From contig CAJGCD010000026.1 of the NCBI GenBank assembly GCA_904501715.1, forward strand, positions 1 through 20,211: a stretch of DNA of 20,211 bases. The letters are read 5' to 3'. Below, piece by piece: positions 14,218 to 20,211 of this stretch. This DNA comes from an uncultured Clostridia bacterium (GTDB lineage: Bacteria; Bacillota; Clostridia; Oscillospirales; CAG-272). The position numbers and the translations under genes are program-made. Within the stretch, counting starts at the first letter, position 1; every line of letters begins with the position of its first letter. The notes below the pieces were generated by a model, which saw only the letters and a list, made by a program, of their open reading frames with translations, had not been told where the DNA came from and did no database searches.

Positions 14218-17200
14218 ATGTCTGATTTTGTACATTTGCATCTGCACAGCGAATACAGTCTTCTTGACGGCTCTTGCCGTATAAAGGATATTCCTGTTCG
14301 TGCGAAGGAGTGCGGTCATAGCGCTGTGGCAATTACCGACCACGGCGTTATGTACGGAGTTATAAGCTTTTACAGAGAGTGTAAGAAGCAGGGAATAAAG
14401 CCCATTATAGGCTGCGAGGTGTACGTTGCTTCGGGTACGAGATTTGATAAAAACGCCACTCGAAGCGCGGCTAAATATAACCATCTTGTGCTGTTGTGCC
14501 AGAATGAGATAGGCTACCGCAATCTTATGTATATGGTATCAAAGGGCTTTACCGAGGGCTTTTACTCCAAGCCCAGAATAGATATGGAGCTTTTACGCTC
14601 ACATTCCGAGGGGCTTATTGCGCTTTCTGCCTGTCTTGCGGGAAAAATCCCCTCTCTATTGCTTAAAGGAGAATATGAGGCGGCAAAAAGCAGTGCCTTG
14701 GAGTTTGCTCGGATATTTGGTAAGGATAACTTTTTCATAGAGCTTCAGGACCACGGACTCAATGAGCAAAGTCAGATATTGCCCGACCTTGTAAGACTTG
14801 CCGAGGAGTGCGGTCTGCCCTTGGTGGCTACCAATGACTGCCATTATCTCAGACGGGAAAACGCCGAAACTCAGGCGGTCTTGATGTGCATACAGACCAA
14901 CAGCTCCATACTTGACGGAAGACCCGTTGGCTTTGAGACCGATGAGTTTTATTATAAGACCACCGAGGAGATGAGAATGCTCTTCGGCAGATATGATGGG
15001 GCTATTGAAAATACTGTTAAGATAGCCGAGAGATGTAACCTTGATTTCGATTTTGAGGGCTATAAGCTGCCCAAATACCCAACGCCTCAAGGAATGAGTG
15101 CGGGAGAATATTTAAGAATTCTTACCGAGAGGGGCATTGACTCGCGTATTGCCGATGGAACGCTTAACTATGAGGGCAAAGAGAAGCTTTACCGAGAAAG
15201 AATAGAATACGAGCTTGGCGTTATAGACAGTATGGGGTATTCCGACTACTTCCTTATTGTATGCGATTACGTATCCTTTGCTCACAAAAATAATATACCA
15301 GTAGGGCCGGGAAGAGGCTCGGGTGCGGGAAGCCTTGTTGCTTTTCTTATAGGTATAACCGATATAGACCCTATAAAATTTGATTTGCTCTTTGAGAGAT
15401 TTCTCAATCCCGAGAGGGTAAGTATGCCCGATATCGACGTGGACTTTTGCTACAATCGCCGTGACGAGGTCATAAAGTATATGTACGATAAGTACGGCGA
15501 GGACCACGTATCCCAAATAATCGCATTCGGTACCCTTGGGGCAAAGGCGGCGGTGCGTGACGTGGGAAGAGTTATGGGAATGTCCTATGCCGACGTTGAC
15601 GTGGTAGCCAAGGCTATACCCAAGGACCCCTCGATAACGCTTACCGAGGCGCTTGCCTCAAAGGATATGAAGGAGCTTTACGAAGGCTCTTCACAGGTTA
15701 AAAAGCTTATAGACACGGCGCTCGAGCTTGAGGGAATGCCGAGAAATGTCACAGTTCACGCCGCAGGTCTTGTTGTAAGCGACAGACCTATAACAGATTA
15801 CGTGCCCCTTGCGGTTAGTAACGAAGCAATAGTCACGCAGTTTGATATGGATACCGTTGCTTTGCTTGGACTGTTGAAATTTGATTTTCTTGCCTTAAGA
15901 TATCTTACAATAATCGACGATGCTTGCAAGACTGTACGTGAACGGATACCCGATTTTGATATAAAGAGCATTCCCCTTGATGATAAGGCTACCTACCGCT
16001 CGCTTTCAGCGGGAAATACCTTGGGAGTTTTCCAGCTTGAATCGGGAGGAATGAGGCAAATGCTTACCGAGCTTGCTCCCGAGCGCTTTGAGGATATTAT
16101 AGCCGCAATTGCTCTGTACCGTCCGGGTCCTATGGATTCTATTCCGCAGTATATAGAGGCGCGTCATAATACCGACAAGGTAAAATATGCGCACCCTTTG
16201 CTTGAGCCGATACTCAGCTCCACCTACGGATGCATAGTGTATCAGGAGCAGGTAATGAGCATATTCCGCGTTATAGCGGGCTATACCTACGGACACGCGG
16301 ATGTGGTAAGACGTTCAATATCAAAGAAAAAGGGTGATACGCTTAAGGCGGAAAAGGATAACTTCCTTAACGGCGCCATAAATAACGGAGTAGAAAGAGC
16401 GGTCGCCGAGAAGCTTTTTGACGATATGGCTTCCTTTGCCAATTATGCGTTTAACAAGAGTCATGCGGCGGCATACGCTCTCATATCCTACCGAACAGCG
16501 TATCTTAAGACCCACTACCCTTGTGAATATATGGCGGCACTGATAACATCGGTGCTCGGCAATATGACCAAGCTTGCCGAATACGTAGGCGAATGCTCAA
16601 AACATAAGATCAAGGTTCTTGCCCCCGACATAAATGAGAGCAGACTTTTGTTCCACCCCCATGAAGGAAATATAGTTTTTGGACTTTTAGCTCTTAAAAA
16701 TGTGGGAAAGCAATTTGTCGAGAACATTCTGGAGGAGCGCAAGATCGGCGGAGCGTTCAGTGATTTTGAGGATTTCATATCAAGAATGTCACAGTATGAC
16801 CTTAACAAGCGAATGGTAGAATCGCTTATAAAGGTAGGCTCATTTGATAGCTTTGGAGTTTACAGAAGTCAGCTTTTAGCCTCTTACGAGAGCCTTATAG
16901 ATACCGAACAGCAAAAGAACAGAAATAATCTTTCTGGACAGCTTGATATGTTCTCCTTTGTCCCCGCGGCGCAGAATATATCTCCTAAGTTCAAATATCC
17001 CGACCTTCCCGAGCGCAGCGCCAAGGAAAAGCTTAAGATGGAAAAAGAGGTGGCGGGAATGTGCTTCTCGGGAAATCTTCTTGACAGCTACTCTAAGCAT
17101 ACCGAATCCTTGGATACAAGAAAAATTTCAGAGCTGCACGATGCGGAGTCGCTTGTTGATAAGGAGAGTGCCCGAATTGTGGGAATAGTCACCTCGGTTA

Positions 17201-17730
17201 CCGTAAAGACTACACGCAAAAACGACAAGATGGCATTCTTCTCCCTTGAGGATAAATACGGAGAGATTGAGTGTATAGCTTTTTCCTCTCAATTTCAGCG
17301 ATATTCGGAAATTATCAAAGAGGACAGCGCCGTCTGCGTCGAGGGAAACATATCCCTGAGGGAGGATGAAGACCCCAAGCTGCTTGTATCTAAGGTGTTC
17401 GAGCTTATAGAAAACTCCGAATATGACAAAGCTGTTCTGCGTGGCAGGGCTGAGGAAAAGCGCAATAATAACGAGCCATCCAAGGTGCAAAACGCTCATA
17501 AGCTTTCAGGTTCCGCATCAAAGCTTTATCTGAGAGTTCCCGATATGAAATGCACAGAGTTTCTCAAAGCGAAAAACCTTGTGGATATTTTTGAAGGAAA
17601 CGTAAAGGTGATCTTCTACGACACCTCCGCGTCGGCTTATTCAAATTACGACAAGGGCGTAGAATTGAGTGAATACCTTTATAACGAATTAATTTCCTTG
17701 TTGGGAAAGGAAAACGTTGTGCCAAAATAA
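14218..17730 (+). CDS. dnaE: DNA polymerase III alpha subunit (DnaE)
   Basis: A 1170-aa replicative polymerase subunit. ATG at 14218 is preferred over ATG 14212 because AAAGGAG ends at 14210, giving 7 rather than 1 base of spacing. The PHP domain (1 to about 270) has HLHLHSEYSLLDG (H8, H10), ITDHG (D41, H42), GCEVYV and ATNDCHYL, so its metal ligands look intact, unlike E. coli. The palm has the catalytic aspartates D405 and D407 in PDIDVDF and D556 in LLKFDFL. Also visible are GPGRGSGAGSL, YQEQVM, SISKKKGD and FNKSHAAAYALISY, then the tandem HhH region, and an OB fold near 985-1060 (ARIVGIVTSVTVKTTRKNDK). Full length for DnaE1; not the PolC type. Probably co-transcribed with the anchored-protein gene and ended by a strong terminator. 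Confidence 0.98.
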   Translation: MSDFVHLHLHSEYSLLDGSCRIKDIPVRAKECGHSAVAITDHGVMYGVISFYRECKKQGIKPIIGCEVYVASGTRFDKNATRSAAKYNHLVLLCQNEIGYRNLMYMVSKGFTEGFYSKPRIDMELLRSHSEGLIALSACLAGKIPSLLLKGEYEAAKSSALEFARIFGKDNFFIELQDHGLNEQSQILPDLVRLAEECGLPLVATNDCHYLRRENAETQAVLMCIQTNSSILDGRPVGFETDEFYYKTTEEMRMLFGRYDGAIENTVKIAERCNLDFDFEGYKLPKYPTPQGMSAGEYLRILTERGIDSRIADGTLNYEGKEKLYRERIEYELGVIDSMGYSDYFLIVCDYVSFAHKNNIPVGPGRGSGAGSLVAFLIGITDIDPIKFDLLFERFLNPERVSMPDIDVDFCYNRRDEVIKYMYDKYGEDHVSQIIAFGTLGAKAAVRDVGRVMGMSYADVDVVAKAIPKDPSITLTEALASKDMKELYEGSSQVKKLIDTALELEGMPRNVTVHAAGLVVSDRPITDYVPLAVSNEAIVTQFDMDTVALLGLLKFDFLALRYLTIIDDACKTVRERIPDFDIKSIPLDDKATYRSLSAGNTLGVFQLESGGMRQMLTELAPERFEDIIAAIALYRPGPMDSIPQYIEARHNTDKVKYAHPLLEPILSSTYGCIVYQEQVMSIFRVIAGYTYGHADVVRRSISKKKGDTLKAEKDNFLNGAINNGVERAVAEKLFDDMASFANYAFNKSHAAAYALISYRTAYLKTHYPCEYMAALITSVLGNMTKLAEYVGECSKHKIKVLAPDINESRLLFHPHEGNIVFGLLALKNVGKQFVENILEERKIGGAFSDFEDFISRMSQYDLNKRMVESLIKVGSFDSFGVYRSQLLASYESLIDTEQQKNRNNLSGQLDMFSFVPAAQNISPKFKYPDLPERSAKEKLKMEKEVAGMCFSGNLLDSYSKHTESLDTRKISELHDAESLVDKESARIVGIVTSVTVKTTRKNDKMAFFSLEDKYGEIECIAFSSQFQRYSEIIKEDSAVCVEGNISLREDEDPKLLVSKVFELIENSEYDKAVLRGRAEEKRNNNEPSKVQNAHKLSGSASKLYLRVPDMKCTEFLKAKNLVDIFEGNVKVIFYDTSASAYSNYDKGVELSEYLYNELISLLGKENVVPK

Positions 17731-17736
17731 AAATTT

Positions 17737-17764
17737 AAAAGGCTTGCTAAGGCAAGCCTTTTTT
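17737..17764 (+). terminator. Rho-independent terminator after dnaE
   Basis: An 11-bp stem AAAAGGCTTGC (17737-17747) / GCAAGCCTTTT (17752-17762) with a TAAG loop, followed by further T's. It begins 7 bases after the dnaE stop. Confidence 0.95.
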
Positions 17765-17788
17765 GCGCCAAAAAATTAACCGAATGCG

Positions 17789-17816
17789 GTATATATTTCT
17801 TTTTTTGGGTAAAATA
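17789..17816 (+). promoter_or_regulatory. Promoter-like motif upstream of the PBP gene (GTATA-N13-GGGTAAAATA)
   Basis: GTATA at 17789-17793 and GGGTAAAATA at 17807-17816, 23 bases before the PBP start. It matches the element upstream of the GT4 gene in sequence and spacing. The downstream part fits the sigma-F-type -10 pattern GGnnAnAAT. No convincing sigma-A promoter is seen between the dnaE terminator and the gene. Confidence 0.4.
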
Positions 17817-17839
17817 ATTACAAAAAACTTGGAGCCCGT

Positions 17840-20211
17840 ATGAAGAAGAAATTACTTAGATTTGGCATAATAGCTTTAATTTTTGTTACCACTGCTGTAT
17901 TGGTCTTCGGTCTGTCGCTTTCCATCTATATATCTGCAAAAATGGAGAAGGATATTGACGAAAGCTTATTTAATGTTTTAAGCGGGAACACCGCTTCACA
18001 AATTTACTATTACGAGAGCGACGAAAAAAGAGTAGCAGGGGATGCAACGCTGCTCCAAGGACAAGAGCTTTACGGAGGCTTCAGAAGTAAGCCCATAAAG
18101 TATGAGGAATTACCCGAGGAGCTTATATATGCCTTTGTGAGTATTGAGGATAAAAGGTTCTTTTCTCACCGAGGCGTGGACTGGAAAAGGACGCTTGGGG
18201 CAAGCTTTAATTATTTTTTCAGCTTTCGTGACGAATTCGGAGGCTCTACCATAACTCAGCAGCTAATAAAAAACGTGACCGAAAAGGACGAATATTCCTT
18301 TGAGCGAAAAATACAGGAAATACTGTGGGCACTTGACCTTGAAACAAAAATGAGCAAGGAGGAGATACTGCAAAGCTACCTGAATATCATAAATCTCTCA
18401 AACGGATGCTACGGAGTAGGAGCGGCAAGCGAATATTATTTTTCCAAGGATATAGACCAGCTCTCGCTTTGTGAATGCGCGGCAATTGCCGCCATAACCA
18501 ATAACCCATCCTACTACGACCCCGTAAGAAATCCCCAGAACAACAAAAAAAGACGTCAGCTGATACTTACACAGATGTATGAGCAAGGCTATATAGATGA
18601 GGCTCGATACAGACAAGCATACAGTGAGGATATAACGCTGACCGCAGGCAGTGACAGTGACAGCGGGATAAATATGTGGTATGTTGACATGGTAATAAAC
18701 GACGTAATAAACGATTTGGTCAGCCAAAAGGGATATAGCCGCTCCATGGCAAGCCTTTTGATATACACGGGAGGACTAAAGATATATACGGCTATGGATG
18801 TGGATATACAAGGTACACTTGAGGATTATTACAGCGATACGGGAAATTTCTATTGGAACGGAAGCGAAGGACCGCAATCGTCAATGATAATAATCGACCC
18901 ATACAGCGGCGATATATTGGCGGTAGCGGGAGCGGTGGGAGAAAAAAAGGCAAACAGACTTCAGAATTTTGCCACCGAAACAGTACGTCCCGCGGGCTCT
19001 GTAATAAAGCCTTTATCGGTATATGCCCCCGCCCTTGAGGAGGGGCTGATAAATTGGGCGAGCGTATATGACGATGTTCCCGTAAATTTCGGTAATTATA
19101 ATCTTGATGAAACAAAAGGGAAAATAGTAGAGCCTGTGGCGTGGCCTAAAAACGCCAACGGAGTCTATCGAGGACTTACCAATATCAACTATGCAATCGA
19201 GCATTCTGTGAACACGGTTACGGTAAAGGTGCTTGAAAAATTAGGTCTTACCAAGTCCTTTCGCTTTTTGAGGGATGAGCTTAACATTGGCGGTCTTATA
19301 GAAAGCAAAACTCTTGAAGATGGGTCGGTTATAAGCGACTGCGACTACGCGGCGCTCGCCTTGGGTCAGTTCAATTACGGCGCATCTCTGAGGGATATAA
19401 CAGCGGCATATTCGATTTTTCCCAACAGAGGTGTGTACAACAATTACAGAAGCTATTACAGAATAACAGACGCTAACGGAAACGTGATTTTGGAGAATGA
19501 ATATAAGGGAAAGGCTGTTATAAGTGAGGAAAATTCTGTCGTAATGACAAAAATGCTGGAAAACGTTGTAAAAAACGGTACGGCAAGCAAGGTTACGCTG
19601 AAGGAAAAAATAGAGTGCGCGGGGAAGACTGGAACCACTCAAAGCAATTATGACAGATGGTTTATAGGATACACACCGTACTTTATCGGTGGAGTATGGT
19701 ACGGCTACGAATATCCTAAAAGCCTTTCGGGAGAATCAAGCGGCGTGTGCGTTGAGATTTGGGATGAGATAATGACCAAGCTACACGCAAAATATATAAG
19801 CTCACCTATAAAAAAGGAGTTCTTACAATCGGACAAGATAATAAGTGCCGAGTATTGCTGCGATTCGGGAAAAATTGCTACCGAAGCCTGCAAGAAGGAC
19901 CCACGGGGAAATCGTATAGAGGAAGGATATTTTGTCAAAGGAACAGAACCCACAGAGGAATGCGACTGCCACAAATTGGTAAGATATGACACTGTTGAGG
20001 GCGGTATCGCGTCATATGGCTGCGAATCCTACGGAGTAGAATATGTGGGGCTCATAAAGGTAGAGCGAAGCTTTCCTAAACAGATATTTGTAAGTGACGC
20101 TCAATATGTATGGAGAGAATTACCCTCTGACATAATGCCCGAAACAAGCCCGCAATTGCCGTATTTCAATAATATTTTCGGCAAAAACGAGTATTGCGGA
20201 ATAAGCTATGG
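17840..20211 (+). CDS. Class A penicillin-binding protein (bifunctional transglycosylase/transpeptidase), 3'-truncated by the window
   Basis: At least 790 residues, still open at the right edge. ATG 17840 follows GGAG with 5 bases of spacing. One N-terminal transmembrane helix (about 7-30) anchors it with the enzyme domains outside. The GT51 domain shows SIEDKRFFSHRGVDWKR (catalytic E103), GGSTITQQLIKNVTEKDE, RKIQEILWALDLE and LQSYLNIINLSNGCYGVGAA. The transpeptidase domain has the acyl-serine motif S387-V-I-K390 (RPAGSVIKPLSVY), S456-V-N458 and K596-T-G-T599 (CAGKTGTTQSNYDRWF). All catalytic residues are present, so it should polymerise and cross-link peptidoglycan. After the transpeptidase domain comes a Cys-rich tail (C673, C674, C684, C708, C710, C728) of a type seen in clostridial PBP1a proteins. 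Preceded by the dnaE terminator and a motif shared with the GT4 gene. Confidence 0.96.
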   Translation, partial: MKKKLLRFGIIALIFVTTAVLVFGLSLSIYISAKMEKDIDESLFNVLSGNTASQIYYYESDEKRVAGDATLLQGQELYGGFRSKPIKYEELPEELIYAFVSIEDKRFFSHRGVDWKRTLGASFNYFFSFRDEFGGSTITQQLIKNVTEKDEYSFERKIQEILWALDLETKMSKEEILQSYLNIINLSNGCYGVGAASEYYFSKDIDQLSLCECAAIAAITNNPSYYDPVRNPQNNKKRRQLILTQMYEQGYIDEARYRQAYSEDITLTAGSDSDSGINMWYVDMVINDVINDLVSQKGYSRSMASLLIYTGGLKIYTAMDVDIQGTLEDYYSDTGNFYWNGSEGPQSSMIIIDPYSGDILAVAGAVGEKKANRLQNFATETVRPAGSVIKPLSVYAPALEEGLINWASVYDDVPVNFGNYNLDETKGKIVEPVAWPKNANGVYRGLTNINYAIEHSVNTVTVKVLEKLGLTKSFRFLRDELNIGGLIESKTLEDGSVISDCDYAALALGQFNYGASLRDITAAYSIFPNRGVYNNYRSYYRITDANGNVILENEYKGKAVISEENSVVMTKMLENVVKNGTASKVTLKEKIECAGKTGTTQSNYDRWFIGYTPYFIGGVWYGYEYPKSLSGESSGVCVEIWDEIMTKLHAKYISSPIKKEFLQSDKIISAEYCCDSGKIATEACKKDPRGNRIEEGYFVKGTEPTEECDCHKLVRYDTVEGGIASYGCESYGVEYVGLIKVERSFPKQIFVSDAQYVWRELPSDIMPETSPQLPYFNNIFGKNEYCGISY

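Overview
The window looks like chromosomal DNA of a Gram-positive, low-to-moderate G+C member of the class Clostridia, probably an uncultured gut-type lineage. Evidence for this: the order ylxM-ffh-rpsP-khpA, a DnaE-type (PHP-containing) replicative polymerase, a lipoprotein-anchored solute-binding protein, strong AGGAGG-type ribosome binding sites, frequent ATA and AGA codons, and a class A penicillin-binding protein with the Cys-rich tail common in clostridial homologues. I see no transposase, integrase, phage structural gene, CRISPR array or rRNA; it reads as ordinary chromosome, not an island.

Layout: (1) 3-3902, plus strand: the C-terminal part of an MsmX/UgpC-type sugar ABC ATPase, a terminator, a GH127/DUF1680 glycosidase (beta-L-arabinofuranosidase-like), and 16 bp later a Y-family DNA polymerase. 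(2) 3949-5778, minus: an orphan family-5 (oligopeptide-type) solute-binding lipoprotein, converging on the polymerase gene through a perfect 20-bp-arm terminator. (3) 6078-8092, plus: an XRE/S24 LexA-like self-cleaving repressor with its own promoter and two dyads, then a GT4 glycosyltransferase. (4) 8094-11122, minus: an unrecognised helical protein, the SRP/ribosome cluster khpA, rpsP, ffh, ylxM, and tRNA-Leu(CAA). (5) 11200-11736, minus: a permuted papain-fold (LRAT/YiiX-like) putative cysteine hydrolase. (6) 11901-17730, plus: a large secreted, C-terminally membrane-anchored protein of uncertain family, followed at 22 bp by dnaE. (7) 17840 to the right edge, plus: a bifunctional class A PBP, open at the window end.

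Functional themes: carbohydrate uptake and arabinoside hydrolysis at the left; DNA repair/SOS-like functions (Y-family polymerase, S24 repressor), which are not adjacent; co-translational targeting and translation (SRP, S16, KhpA, tRNA-Leu); replication (DnaE); and envelope synthesis (GT4, PBP). Most transcription units are bounded by clear rho-independent terminators, several shared between convergent genes.

No obviously new multi-gene system is visible. The observations most worth checking are: an identical promoter-like motif (GTATW-N13-GGGTAAAATA) upstream of the GT4 and PBP genes that resembles a forespore sigma-F-type -10 element; dyads at the S24 and ylxM promoters; a 154-aa protein whose start codon sits in the U-tract of the preceding terminator; the large anchored TIM-barrel-like protein in an apparent operon with dnaE; and a GH127 protein with a divergent Cys-Cys motif co-transcribed with a translesion polymerase.
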